Positions 26,277 to 35,613 of a stretch of DNA of 64,000 bases are shown piece after piece. A model generated the notes under the pieces. It saw only the letters and a program-made list of their open reading frames with translations. It was not told the DNA's origin and did no database searches. Source of the stretch: Paludibacter sp. (GTDB lineage: Bacteria > Bacteroidota > Bacteroidia > Bacteroidales > Paludibacteraceae); contig JAQUWU010000006.1 in the NCBI GenBank assembly GCA_028692715.1, positions 62,001-126,000 on the forward strand. Direction: 5' to 3'. Position 1 is the first letter of the stretch; the number at the start of each line of letters is the position of its first letter. The position numbers and the translations under genes were made by a program.

Positions 26277-26954
26277 ATGAAAATACTTGTAATAGAAGAC
26301 GAACCTGAAATGAGGAGACTGATAAAACAGTTTCTTACTGAGGAGAATTATATAGTTGAAGAAGCTGCTGATTTTCATTCCGGACTGGATAAAATTTCAG
26401 CCTATGATTATGACTGTATACTCTTGGATATAAGCCTTCCAGGAGGTAGTGGACTCGAGATATTACAGGAATTAAAAAACATGAATAAAGCCGACAGCGT
26501 AATTATTATTTCGGCAAAAGACTCGCTGGATGATAAAATTAAAGGGCTGGATTTAGGAGCAGATGATTACCTCACAAAACCGTTTCATATTGCAGAGCTG
26601 AATGCTCGAATAAAATCAGTTATCCGACGTAAAAAATCGGAAGGTCGACGCTTGCTCGAATTGGGTAACGTCAAAATAAATATTGAAGAACGTTTGGTTT
26701 TGATAAACAATGAATCCATAGAATTAAACCGAAAAGAGTTTGATATTCTTGTATTTTTCGGAATGAATAAATCCAGAATTGTCAGCAAATCGGCTATTGC
26801 CGAAAATATTTGGGGAGATTATATTGATCAATCAAACGATTTTGATTTTATCTATTCCCAAATAAAAAACCTGCGTAAAAAACTTCGTGACCAAGAAGCC
26901 GACATTGATATAAATGCCGTTTATGGAATGGGATATAAATTAATTTTCAAATGA
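26277..26954 (+). CDS. OmpR/PhoB-family response regulator
   Basis: 225 residues. Receiver domain at 1-120: acidic pair near residues 8-9 (IEDEPE), phospho-acceptor Asp51 (CILLDISLPGGSG), switch Lys101 (DDYLTKPFH). C-terminal winged helix at 128-225 (LNRKEFDILVFF, then IAENIWGDYI, DFIYSQIKNLRKKL, YGMGYKL). OmpR-type regulators usually bind pairs or rows of about 11-bp direct repeats; such rows occur at 28656-28699 and 32008-32040. The start of the partner kinase gene overlaps this stop by 4 bases. Confidence 0.95.
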   Translation: MKILVIEDEPEMRRLIKQFLTEENYIVEEAADFHSGLDKISAYDYDCILLDISLPGGSGLEILQELKNMNKADSVIIISAKDSLDDKIKGLDLGADDYLTKPFHIAELNARIKSVIRRKKSEGRRLLELGNVKINIEERLVLINNESIELNRKEFDILVFFGMNKSRIVSKSAIAENIWGDYIDQSNDFDFIYSQIKNLRKKLRDQEADIDINAVYGMGYKLIFK

Positions 26955-28225
26955 AACTAACAACCCATACACTACTTTTTCTTTCTGTTGTATTATTTAC
27001 AACAGTTGGTTTGTGGGCGGTACTTTTTTATTATCAATTGCTTAATCAGGTTAAATACACCATTGATGAGGGCCTTGGAAATTCAAAAATTGTCATCATT
27101 GATAAATTAAAAGATGATAGTATTATAATTGAACAAACTCTTTTTTTAGACAACAACTACATTGTAAAAAATGTTGACGAAGATTATGCGCTTACAGTAA
27201 GAGATGAATACAAAGACACTTTAATTTATTCAACCCTAAAAAAAAACAATTATCAGGCTCGTCTGTTATCGACAGCATTTGTAGCAACCGATGGGAGATA
27301 TTACGAAATGAAAGTAATATCACAGGAAATAAATAAGGGTTTATTGATCAGAAAAATCGCATTCTCTTTATTGTGGTTATTCTTATTTATATTTGTTAGT
27401 ATTGTGTTTATCAACAACTTTGTACTTAAGAAAACATGGAAACCCTTTTACGAATCATTAAAATACCTGCACGATTTCAGGCTCGATAGAAGTGCTTTCA
27501 GAGAACTACCGAAAACAAGGATTAAGGAGTTTTCATTACTGAATTCATCTATCCAACAATTGTTGAAGTCAAATATAGATATCTTCAACAGCCAAAAGCA
27601 ATTTATCGAAAATGCTTCACATGAATTACAAACGCCAATTGCCATAGGCATTAACAAACTGGAGTTACTGGTAGGAGACGAGCAAATTTCACCAACACAA
27701 ATCCAAAAAATTGCTGAAATCACTGAATCATTACAACGACTTTCAGGTTTGAATAAATCATTATTACTGCTCTCTAAAATTGAAAACAAACAATTTATAT
27801 CCGAAGAGCCATTAAATTTCGATAAGATATTTAGCAGAATAACCCACGATTTTTCTGATTATGCTGAATTCCAAAATATTGAAATCAGTTACCAAAAAGA
27901 AGATAATTGGGTGTTTAATATGAATAAAGATCTTGCTGAAATACTAGTGGTAAACCTTGTTAAAAATGCAATTGTACATAATTATGAGGGCGGACAACTC
28001 ACAATCAGATTAACATCCTCTTCGTTTATTATAGAAAATACAAGCAATGAGCCAGTTATTCCAGCCGAAAAACTGTTCCAACGTTTCAATAAAAGTTCAA
28101 ACAGCAAAGGTTCTACCGGTTTAGGACTGGCTATTGTGAAAGCTATAGCCAATGTTTCGTACTTAAATGTCATTTATTCATACAACGGCAGGCATATTTT
28201 TACTATTAATAAAAACACACCCTGA
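26951..28225 (+). CDS. Sensor histidine kinase partner of the OmpR-type regulator
   Basis: 424 residues. Two membrane segments (about 7-29 and 137-157) bracket a ~105-residue periplasmic sensor region with no recognised fold. HisKA has the phospho-acceptor His224 (NASHELQTPIAIGIN), followed by HATPase_c (VNLVKNAIVHN, then GSTGLGLAIVKAI). The D-box is poorly conserved, as in many Bacteroidota kinases of this type. It overlaps the regulator gene (ATGA) and so forms a coupled pair. The location suggests it senses an envelope or polymer-derived signal. Confidence 0.93.
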   Translation: MKLTTHTLLFLSVVLFTTVGLWAVLFYYQLLNQVKYTIDEGLGNSKIVIIDKLKDDSIIIEQTLFLDNNYIVKNVDEDYALTVRDEYKDTLIYSTLKKNNYQARLLSTAFVATDGRYYEMKVISQEINKGLLIRKIAFSLLWLFLFIFVSIVFINNFVLKKTWKPFYESLKYLHDFRLDRSAFRELPKTRIKEFSLLNSSIQQLLKSNIDIFNSQKQFIENASHELQTPIAIGINKLELLVGDEQISPTQIQKIAEITESLQRLSGLNKSLLLLSKIENKQFISEEPLNFDKIFSRITHDFSDYAEFQNIEISYQKEDNWVFNMNKDLAEILVVNLVKNAIVHNYEGGQLTIRLTSSSFIIENTSNEPVIPAEKLFQRFNKSSNSKGSTGLGLAIVKAIANVSYLNVIYSYNGRHIFTINKNTP

Positions 28226-28327
28226 TTTTTTTCTACTTTTCTTTTTTATCGATGTAATATTAAATAATAGTGACTAAAAAACGACTGAAACTCCTATTAA
28301 AATTGGTTTATTGAGAAATTTATTGAG

Positions 28328-28364
28328 AAGTTTATTGAAATTCGTTTCAATAAACTTTTTTTTT
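28328..28364 (+). terminator. Terminator after the two-component operon
   Basis: Perfect 13-bp stem AAGTTTATTGAAA/TTTCAATAAACTT with a TTCG tetraloop (28341-28344), followed by seven or more T: a textbook intrinsic terminator. Confidence 0.92.
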
Positions 28365-28655
28365 AATAAAAATAAATGAGGTGTTGGGAATGTCATAGTT
28401 TTGAGATAATTTATCAAAAATCCCCTAAGTCAAGCTGGCATTAAATCCCATTATATCAACCAAATGCTTCATGTTATCGGACAATATGGTTCTTCTCATT
28501 TCCGTATAATCTGAAGTATATTTTTTAAAATTTCTCCTAAGCAAAGTCTATGTACTTTTCAGCTTCGCCATAAATTTAATGATTGTTTTTTAGAAAAACT
28601 CCAACCATTTCAGCATCATTACCTTATTATCTAAACAATAGTTGTTTTGTTTGGA

Positions 28656-28712
28656 TTCCAGATTTATTCCAGAATTGTTCCCAATTGTTTCCAGATTCAT
28701 TGTGTTTATTTG
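28656..28712 (+). promoter_or_regulatory. Promoter of the barrel gene with four 11-bp direct repeats
   Basis: TTCCAGATTTA (28656-28666), TTCCAGAATTG (28667-28677), TTCCCAATTG (28678-28687) and TTTCCAGATTCA (28688-28699) are head-to-tail, about one helical turn each. A -7-like TTtaTTTG lies at 28705-28712, 17 bases from the start of the last repeat. The same arrangement occurs at 32008-32053. There is no -33 TTG at the consensus distance, as expected for an activator-dependent promoter. Confidence 0.7.
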
Positions 28713-28931
28713 CATGTTATAAATGCTTTCAAAGATTTATTTATATGTTCTTAAAAGATTTATATATTGTTGGCTGTTAATATAAAAACGAAATAAAACG
28801 AATAAATGCCATTCATTAAAAAAAAACACTCACAGACAAGCATAAAACAAAGGGAATTATATAATTAAACAGGAGTTAAATCATTTATTTTTAATAGATT
28901 AAACTCCTTCAATACCTTAATAAAAAAAATA

Positions 28932-31748
28932 ATGTTCAGGATTTTTAAATTTCACCTACTTGCGATTAAATTCATGTTTATTGGAATAGCAATTGGATTA
29001 GTCTCATTAAACCCCATACATTCCCAGACAATATTATCTCTAGGGGAATTATCCGGTAAAATAATAGCCGTAGAGAACAATCAAACGGTTCCATTGCATT
29101 ATGCAACTGTACGGCTTCTTGCGGCAAAAGACAGCACGTTGATTTCGGGAACTACAACCGATCAATATGGTAGGTATGAATTTCGGTCATTGCGAGACAA
29201 CGATTATTTGCTTCTGGTTTCAAGCGTTGGATATCTAAATATTTACCAACCAGTTAGCGTTAGCGAGATTCAGAACAATATACTGCTTCCGGACATTCTC
29301 CTTTCTGAAAACTCAATCACGTTAAAAGAAGCAACAATTACAGCTAAACGTGCTGAGATGATTGTTAAGAACGACACCGTTGAATTCAATGCTTCATCCT
29401 ACAGATTGAATGAAAATGCAGTTGTGGAAGATTTGTTGATGCGATTGCCCGGAATTATCATAACTGAGGATGGAAAAATACTTGTGAACGGAAAAGAAGT
29501 AACAAAGGTGATGGTCGACGGAAAAGATTTTTTCCGTAGCAATCCAAACCTGTCTATCAAAAATATTCCTGCTCAAATCATGGATAAGCTTCAAATTATC
29601 GACGATAAATCGGAATTGTCAAAACTAACCGGCGTGGATGATGATGAAGAAAATATAACTATTAACATCACCATTCAGAAAGACAAAAAGAGAGGTTGGC
29701 TGGTAAGTAATAACATTGGTGCAGGTAAAGAGTTGAACAGTAATGAAGGCAACCTAATGCGATACTCGGTGAATACTTTTGCCGCAAGGCTGATGAATGA
29801 ATCCCAGCTGGGAATTGTTGCTAATGGCAATAATATAAACGGAATGAACGTAGGAAGCGGAGGTTCAAATAGCGGAAGCGGAAAATCCGGACTGAATTCA
29901 TCTCTATCAGGTGGTATTAATTTTTCTTCAGGAAAAGATAAAGATACGCCCTGGGTTTTCAACGGAGATTTATCATACGGCTTCAACGAGCGGAAATTAC
30001 GCAGAAGTTCAATCAGACAATATTATTTACAGGACAGCACTTCGTTTCAAACGGATACAATTGAACAAATCAGCCGTGAAGAAGGAATACGTTTTAGCGC
30101 CAAGCTAGAGAGTCACGCATTGGAAAACTGGACATTTTCTTTCTCACCATCTGCGTCCTATACTTCTACGTACGAAAATAACGAAGGATATACCTTATTA
30201 CAGGCCGGAAACCTATATCGTGATTCGGTGAACAGAAACAGATACAATCGAATTTCGACGACTCCTTCATTAAGTTTACGTTCAGTTTTAACCGTTACTC
30301 ATGATTTTGAAAAGAAAAGGCGTAAACTCTCTCTTAGTTTGGATACTCGATACTCGAACAGTGAAGGAACTGGTGAAACCAATGCAAATTACTACTATTT
30401 CCGTAATCAGCCCGATAGTCGTGAAAAAATTATAAATCAACAATGGGAAAATAATTCGACAAATTTCTATAATCGCCTTTATCTTTCGTACATCGAGCCA
30501 CTCGGTGAAAAGAACTCACTACAATTTGCTTATTGGATAAAATCGAACGATCGTGAAAACATAAAAAATAACTATAAACCCGATTTGGTTACCGGTGAAT
30601 ATAAAGTGTTGGACTTGCCATACAGTAAAAGTTTTGATAATAACGAACTGACTCAACAATTGAGAGTTAGTTTTCGCGGAGTTTTTAAAAAAGTAGTCTA
30701 TACCCTCGGTCTTGATTACAATCCAGCTTATATACGAAGTCGGTCTTTTATTCAAAATGGGGCTATTTCGGGTGCAGATTCCACGATTACTTATTTCCCC
30801 GGTTTGCAAAACTACAATTATGCCCCGAAAGCATACTTAATGTATAATATAGGCGATGGAAAAAGTCTTCGTTTCGACTATAGGGGTAGATCGGAATCAC
30901 CTTCTGTAGAGCAACTCGATCCTTCGCCCGACGAAACAAATCCATCTCATATCCGTATTGGAAATCCTGATCTGTTGCCACAATTTACTCACCGTACCCG
31001 ATTGCGATTTAATAATAACAACAAGGAAAAGCAACAGTCAATACAGGTTCATTTGGAAGGAGAATATACTGAAAACGACATTATAAACTTTACGAATTAC
31101 GATGGGACATCAGGAGTAAAGACTGTTACGCCTGTAAACATGTCCGGATCGTGGAATACTACCGGTACGCTCATATTCAATCGTCCACTGTCCAAATTAT
31201 TTCAAATCAATAATTACACACGGTTGGGTGTTCGTAATAATATCGGGTTTTCTACCATTGATGGCAATTCGAGCAGCCAGAAAACTGTAGCTACGACCTT
31301 CTCTTTCAACGAAGATTTGGGATTGACCTTTAAATGGGAATGGTTATACTTGCTGGCAAAAGCAACATATCAGGCGAATAGTACCACTTATTCGATTGAG
31401 AATATGCTTTCGAAGAAGACTTCACAATTAGGTAGTTTCCTGACTACCCAAATCAATCTGTCTGGTTCTCTAAGTGTTTCCAGCGGTTTAAATTACCGCT
31501 ATTTGAAAGGTTTTTCTGCTGAATACGACCGTCAGGAATTTATTTGGAATGCCGAAATAAGCAAGAGTTTTCTAAAAAGCAAAGCTGCTACTGTAACCCT
31601 GATGCTTAATGACATATTACAACAACAACTCAGCGTTACCCAGAAAATTTCGAGTAATTATGTTGAAGATCAGCAGCAAAACACGCTGAAAAGTTTTGTG
31701 ATGCTAGTATTTTCATACAAGTTCAATACAATGGGAAAAGAAAAATAA
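28932..31748 (+). CDS. Outer-membrane beta-barrel protein, TonB-receptor-like with CarboxypepD-like N-domain
   Basis: 938 residues. Signal peptide to about residue 32 (NPIHSQ), a CarboxypepD regulatory-like beta-sandwich near 38-125 (VPLHYATVRLLAAKDST, TTDQYGRYEFRSL), a plug-like domain near 150-225 (LMRLPGIIITEDGKILVNGK, VMVDGKDFFRSNP), then a long barrel region rich in aromatic beta strands. This is the OMP_b-brl_3 class of Bacteroidota proteins, not SusC: no SusD partner follows. Its cargo is unknown. Its promoter shares repeats with the PepSY-pectate lyase operon, so import or sensing of pectin products is plausible. Confidence 0.85.
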   Translation: MFRIFKFHLLAIKFMFIGIAIGLVSLNPIHSQTILSLGELSGKIIAVENNQTVPLHYATVRLLAAKDSTLISGTTTDQYGRYEFRSLRDNDYLLLVSSVGYLNIYQPVSVSEIQNNILLPDILLSENSITLKEATITAKRAEMIVKNDTVEFNASSYRLNENAVVEDLLMRLPGIIITEDGKILVNGKEVTKVMVDGKDFFRSNPNLSIKNIPAQIMDKLQIIDDKSELSKLTGVDDDEENITINITIQKDKKRGWLVSNNIGAGKELNSNEGNLMRYSVNTFAARLMNESQLGIVANGNNINGMNVGSGGSNSGSGKSGLNSSLSGGINFSSGKDKDTPWVFNGDLSYGFNERKLRRSSIRQYYLQDSTSFQTDTIEQISREEGIRFSAKLESHALENWTFSFSPSASYTSTYENNEGYTLLQAGNLYRDSVNRNRYNRISTTPSLSLRSVLTVTHDFEKKRRKLSLSLDTRYSNSEGTGETNANYYYFRNQPDSREKIINQQWENNSTNFYNRLYLSYIEPLGEKNSLQFAYWIKSNDRENIKNNYKPDLVTGEYKVLDLPYSKSFDNNELTQQLRVSFRGVFKKVVYTLGLDYNPAYIRSRSFIQNGAISGADSTITYFPGLQNYNYAPKAYLMYNIGDGKSLRFDYRGRSESPSVEQLDPSPDETNPSHIRIGNPDLLPQFTHRTRLRFNNNNKEKQQSIQVHLEGEYTENDIINFTNYDGTSGVKTVTPVNMSGSWNTTGTLIFNRPLSKLFQINNYTRLGVRNNIGFSTIDGNSSSQKTVATTFSFNEDLGLTFKWEWLYLLAKATYQANSTTYSIENMLSKKTSQLGSFLTTQINLSGSLSVSSGLNYRYLKGFSAEYDRQEFIWNAEISKSFLKSKAATVTLMLNDILQQQLSVTQKISSNYVEDQQQNTLKSFVMLVFSYKFNTMGKEK

Positions 31749-31755
31749 TATTTTT

Positions 31756-31881
31756 ATGGATAAATATGAATTAAAAAGCATAAAAAGAGTTTCTCAAAAG
31801 TATTTTAAAGTTTACGGTGAGTCTCAAATAGAAAGTGAAAATAAATATCAAAGTTTATACGCTTCAAGACGTTGTATATGA
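31756..31881 (+). CDS. Possible 41-residue protein, hypothetical
   Basis: ATG eight bases after the barrel stop, ending in TGA. The predicted peptide begins MDKYELKSIKRVSQKYF and is basic and soluble, with a single cysteine near its end. No family is recognised. It could be a small translated gene in the barrel operon or chance; codon use is unremarkable. Confidence 0.25.
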   Translation: MDKYELKSIKRVSQKYFKVYGESQIESENKYQSLYASRRCI

Positions 31882-32007
31882 GTGGTTAAACATTATTTAA
31901 AAGAGTTGTAATTACGATTAAATTACTATATTTAACAACATTAATTATAAAGTCCTAAAATTATCAAATCACAACCTTTATGGTAATAAAATTTGGACAT
32001 TTTTCTA

Positions 32008-32053
32008 TTCCAGATTTGTTCCCAATTGTTTCCAGATTTGTGTTTTATCTTTG
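32008..32053 (+). promoter_or_regulatory. Promoter of the PepSY-pectate lyase operon with three direct repeats
   Basis: TTCCAGATTTG (32008-32018), TTCCCAATTG (32019-32028) and TTTCCAGATTTG (32029-32040), then -7 box TAtcTTTG (32046-32053). The last repeat begins 17 bases before the -7 box, exactly as at 28688/28705. A candidate binding site for the OmpR-type regulator encoded at 26277. Confidence 0.72.
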
Positions 32054-32142
32054 TCATAAATTAATTATTCAAGAATAGAAGAGCGTCACTTTTTAAGTGA
32101 TAAATAACCTTCTCTAACAACACAAATAAATAACACTTAGGT

Positions 32143-32958
32143 ATGAAACGAAAAATTATAATATATTTATTTGTCCTTTTTACAGGAAGTCTTCTTGCTG
32201 ATAATATCAATCAGAGCGATGTACCCGCTGTGGTATTGAACACATTTCAATTAAAATTTCCAACTTCCGACAATGTTAAATGGAAGTTGGAAAAAGGTAA
32301 TTACCAGGTTGATTTCAAAGTGAACAGCAAGGATAATAAATTGACAATTGATTATAAAGGAAATGTATTAAAACATAACCAGGATTTATTCGTTAGCGAA
32401 ATTCCTAGAGTTGTATTGGAAACCATAAAAAAGAAAGCAAGATTTTTCGATATAAATGATGCTGATAAATATGTTGATGGCAATAAAATTACGTATGTAA
32501 TACAGTTCAAAATTGATAGAAAAGATTATTTCTTCTGGATTGACGAAAAAGGGAAATTATTGAAATACAGGAGGGAATTAAAAGAAAGTGAAATACCATC
32601 TTCAATGATTCAGTTTATTAATAATAAATATGGCACAATAGATTATGACAGGGCAAAATTTATTGAAGAGAATGGAAAAATAAATTACATTATCAGAGTT
32701 AAAATCAATAACATGGATCACATTTTTTGGATGGGTAACAACGGAGTTCTATTAAAACACATTCAGGATCTCAGAGATTCAGAAATTCCATCACCTGTGC
32801 TGAACGCCGCTAAAAATGACTATAGTGACTATAAGCTTCACGATGCTCAGTGGATTGAGGAAAGAGGAAAATCTATTTATAAACTGGGAATGAGAAAATC
32901 AAACAAAAAAGTCAATTTAACCATAAACACTCAAGGTAAAATACTCGACGTAAAATAA
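32143..32958 (+). CDS. Secreted PepSY-like (DUF2874-type) repeat protein
   Basis: 271 residues with a signal peptide (to about residue 19). Four repeats of 60-64 residues, each opening with S-[DE]-[VI]-P (residues 25, 85, 149, 213) and continuing into a beta-rich half (VDFKVNSKDNKLTIDYKG, IQFKIDRKDYFFWIDEKG, IIRVKINNMDHIFW). This is the pattern of PepSY-like DUF2874 proteins of Bacteroidota, often found near two-component systems. It lies 40 bp upstream of the PL10 gene with no terminator between, so it is the first gene of the pectinase operon. It may modulate the sensor kinase; unproven. Confidence 0.8.
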   Translation: MKRKIIIYLFVLFTGSLLADNINQSDVPAVVLNTFQLKFPTSDNVKWKLEKGNYQVDFKVNSKDNKLTIDYKGNVLKHNQDLFVSEIPRVVLETIKKKARFFDINDADKYVDGNKITYVIQFKIDRKDYFFWIDEKGKLLKYRRELKESEIPSSMIQFINNKYGTIDYDRAKFIEENGKINYIIRVKINNMDHIFWMGNNGVLLKHIQDLRDSEIPSPVLNAAKNDYSDYKLHDAQWIEERGKSIYKLGMRKSNKKVNLTINTQGKILDVK

Positions 32959-32998
32959 ATAAATAAAAACACTTTAAATAAAACACACAACTAAAATC

Positions 32999-34123
32999 AT
33001 GAAAAAATTAAAATTTATTACATTGGCATTACTTGTAAGCTTCACTTCAACAATTAGTTTTGCACGAAACAAAACAGACAAGTCGTCAGACTATCTTAAT
33101 CATAACTGGAAATATGTAGCTACAAGAATGCCAGCTGATTGGTATAGCTCAGACGAAGCAAAACAGGTTGCAGAAAATGTATTGATTAGTCAAAAAGAGA
33201 TTGGTGGCTGGGAGAAAAACAAACCTTATCATCATGAATTTACTGAATCAGAAAAAGCCCATTATATAAAAGACAAAAATGAAATCGGCGCTACATTCGA
33301 TAATGGTGCAACCATTACCGAACTCAGATTTCTGGCTAAAATGTATACTCAAACAAAAGATGAACGCTATAAACAAGCATTTGAGAAAGGGTTGAATTAT
33401 ATTTTTATTTCGCAGTATGCAAATGGTGGTTGGCCACAGTTTTTTCCGGTTCGTAAAGGAAGCGTATCCTATTCGGGTCATATTACTTACAACGACAATG
33501 CAATGGTTAATACTATGGAATTACTAAAAATGGTATATTCTGATGATAAAGAATTTAAAACACTTCAACTAACTACAGAAGAAAAAACAAAAGCAAAAAA
33601 AGCCTTTGAGAAAGGAATAGAGTGTTTCCTGAAAACACAAATTATTGTTGATGGAAAACCAACTGTCTGGTGTGCTCAACACGATGAAGTAACCCTTGCT
33701 CCTGCAAAAGCCAGAAGTTATGAACTCGCCTCTTTTAGTGGTGCCGAATCCGTTGGAATTTTGTTGATGTTAATGGAAATTGAAAAACCGTCAAAAGAAA
33801 TTATTGCTTCGGTGAATGGGGCTATCAAATGGTTTGAAATTCATAAAGTTGAGGGAATAAAATTAGACACAGAAATACAAGCTGATGGGATGAGAAACAG
33901 AATTGTAGTTGAAGATAAAAATGCACCTGCAATATGGGCTCGGTTCTACGATTTGGAAACTCAAAAACCTTTCTTTTGCGATCGTGATGGCGTTAAGAAA
34001 AACACATTTGCCGAAATGGGGTACAACCGTAGAAATGGTTACAGCTGGTATACATATTCTCCGAAAAAAGCCTTGCAAAAATACCCTGAATGGCTGACAA
34101 ATAATAAATTAATAAAAAAATAA
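32999..34123 (+). CDS. Pectate lyase, polysaccharide lyase family 10
   Basis: 374 residues with a signal peptide (cleavage near residue 21, SFA-RN). Cleaves polygalacturonate by beta-elimination, giving 4,5-unsaturated ends. Family 10 features of the alpha/alpha toroid: QKEIGGWEKNKPYHHE, NGATITELRFLAKMY, NGGWPQFFPVR, ITYNDNAMVNTM with the conserved Asp, VWCAQHDEVTLAPAKARSYE with the conserved Arg, and the ending FAEMGYNRRNGYSWYTYSP. Exported to the periplasm or surface. First catalytic gene of the cluster; 25 bp before the first PL1 gene. Confidence 0.93.
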   Translation: MKKLKFITLALLVSFTSTISFARNKTDKSSDYLNHNWKYVATRMPADWYSSDEAKQVAENVLISQKEIGGWEKNKPYHHEFTESEKAHYIKDKNEIGATFDNGATITELRFLAKMYTQTKDERYKQAFEKGLNYIFISQYANGGWPQFFPVRKGSVSYSGHITYNDNAMVNTMELLKMVYSDDKEFKTLQLTTEEKTKAKKAFEKGIECFLKTQIIVDGKPTVWCAQHDEVTLAPAKARSYELASFSGAESVGILLMLMEIEKPSKEIIASVNGAIKWFEIHKVEGIKLDTEIQADGMRNRIVVEDKNAPAIWARFYDLETQKPFFCDRDGVKKNTFAEMGYNRRNGYSWYTYSPKKALQKYPEWLTNNKLIKK

Positions 34124-34148
34124 AATCTAACATATAAATTCAATTATC

Positions 34149-35543
34149 ATGAAAAAGTATTTTCTAATATCACTAGTCATTTTAATGACGGTATCAACAT
34201 CCTGGTCACAACAACTAGCGTTCCCTACTGCCGAAGGTTATGGTAAATATACCGTTGGCGGCCGTGGCGGAGAAGTTATTGAAGTAACCAATTTAAACGA
34301 TAGTGGAGAAGGCAGTTTAAGAGCCGCCGTTGAAGCCAAAGGACCACGAACTGTAGTGTTTAGAGTGTCTGGTACTATCAATCTTGAAAAGTCATTATCA
34401 ATTAAAAATCCATTTATAACCATTGCAGGTCAAACTGCACCAGGTGATGGGATTTGTATCAAAAAAAGTCCATTAGTAATTGGCACTGATAATGTGATTG
34501 TCAGGTATTTAAGAGTTCGACTGGGAAATGAATCGGGCGATGATGCCGATGCTGTATCGAGCCGGTTTACTAAACACATAATTTTAGACCATATTTCGGC
34601 AAGTTGGAGTGTGGATGAAACCATGTCAGTTTATCACAATGATAGTATAACTATTCAATGGTGTATCATTTCAGAAAGCATGTTTAACTCAAACCATGTG
34701 AAGGGAGCTCACGGTTTTGGTGGCATCTGGGGATCGAATTATGGTACATATCACCACAATCTTATTGCTGATCACGGTAGCCGTAATCCTCGTATGGCTT
34801 CTGGTTCAGGTTTCATGGATTACAGAAATAATGTAATCTATAATTGGGGGTATAATAGCTGTTATGGAGGCGAGAATCAACAAGTTGGCACTCCAAGGTT
34901 TAATTTTTCGAAATTCAATATTGTAGCCAATTATTACAAACCGGGACCTGCAACACAAACCGGAAATGTATCTTATCGTATTTGCAACCCAGCCATGCGC
35001 AACAACGAAACTTCAGACTTTGGCAAATGGTATGTTGCTGAGAATGTAGTTGTAGGTAATGAAAAAGTTACTGCCGATAATTGGGATGGTGGCGTTCAAC
35101 CTTCAGGAGGCGACAAAAATCTTCCTTTTGTAAAAATGGAAAAACCATGGGAAGCAATGCCTATCAACCAACAAACAGCCGAAAAAGCCTATGAATTAGT
35201 ACTTCAAAATGCCGGAGCTACATTGCCAAAAAGAGATATTGTTGACACCCGTATTGTTAATGATGCTAGAACTGGGGTTGCTACTTTCGAAGGTGCTTCC
35301 TATAAAAAAACGAAAAAGGTTGCTGATGAATCTGTGAAAACAGGCATCATTGATTCTCAAAATGATGTTGGTGGTTGGCCGGAATTAAAAAGTATCCCTG
35401 CTCCCATTGATACCGATCACGATGGAATGCCTGATGCTTGGGAAAAAGCAAATAAACTTGACCCTAAAAATGCTGATGACAGAAATAAAATTGGAGTTGA
35501 TGGGTACACTATGTTGGAAAAATACCTGAATAATATCAACTAA
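34149..35543 (+). CDS. Pectate lyase family 1 (PL1), first of a tandem trio
   Basis: 464 residues. Signal peptide 1-20. Right-handed parallel beta-helix: QQLAFPTAEGYGKYTVGGRG at the mature N-terminus, TIAGQTAPGDGICIK (91-105), DHISASWSVDE (147-157) and the catalytic region GSRNPRMASG (210-219) with candidate Arg212/Arg215. The C-terminal ~50 residues carry an acidic DTDHDGMPDAWEKAN motif resembling calcium-binding thrombospondin type 3/dockerin-like loops. It probably degrades homogalacturonan. Its closest relatives are the next two genes. Confidence 0.92.
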   Translation: MKKYFLISLVILMTVSTSWSQQLAFPTAEGYGKYTVGGRGGEVIEVTNLNDSGEGSLRAAVEAKGPRTVVFRVSGTINLEKSLSIKNPFITIAGQTAPGDGICIKKSPLVIGTDNVIVRYLRVRLGNESGDDADAVSSRFTKHIILDHISASWSVDETMSVYHNDSITIQWCIISESMFNSNHVKGAHGFGGIWGSNYGTYHHNLIADHGSRNPRMASGSGFMDYRNNVIYNWGYNSCYGGENQQVGTPRFNFSKFNIVANYYKPGPATQTGNVSYRICNPAMRNNETSDFGKWYVAENVVVGNEKVTADNWDGGVQPSGGDKNLPFVKMEKPWEAMPINQQTAEKAYELVLQNAGATLPKRDIVDTRIVNDARTGVATFEGASYKKTKKVADESVKTGIIDSQNDVGGWPELKSIPAPIDTDHDGMPDAWEKANKLDPKNADDRNKIGVDGYTMLEKYLNNIN

Positions 35544-35613
35544 TAAAAGCAACAATTTATTTCCTTTTAAAATAAACTACAATCTAAATCTCACTAACTT
35601 TTAATTAAAAGAA

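Larger units (their letters stand above)
28226..28931. other. Long regulatory gap between the two-component system and the barrel gene
   Basis: Contains the terminator at 28328-28364, a possible decayed coding stretch on the minus strand (28370-28571), and the direct-repeat promoter at 28656-28712. About 220 nt of leader precede the barrel start, without obvious structure. Confidence 0.6.
31749..32142. other. Gap between barrel gene and PepSY-like gene
   Basis: Contains a 41-codon open frame (31756-31881) and the direct-repeat promoter (32008-32053). No terminator hairpin was seen. Confidence 0.5.

Noticed and set aside
28932-31748. SusC-type receptor for the pectin locus
   Set aside because: There is a CarboxypepD domain and barrel but no SusC-type signature that I can see, and no SusD gene follows; the next gene is a PepSY-like protein.
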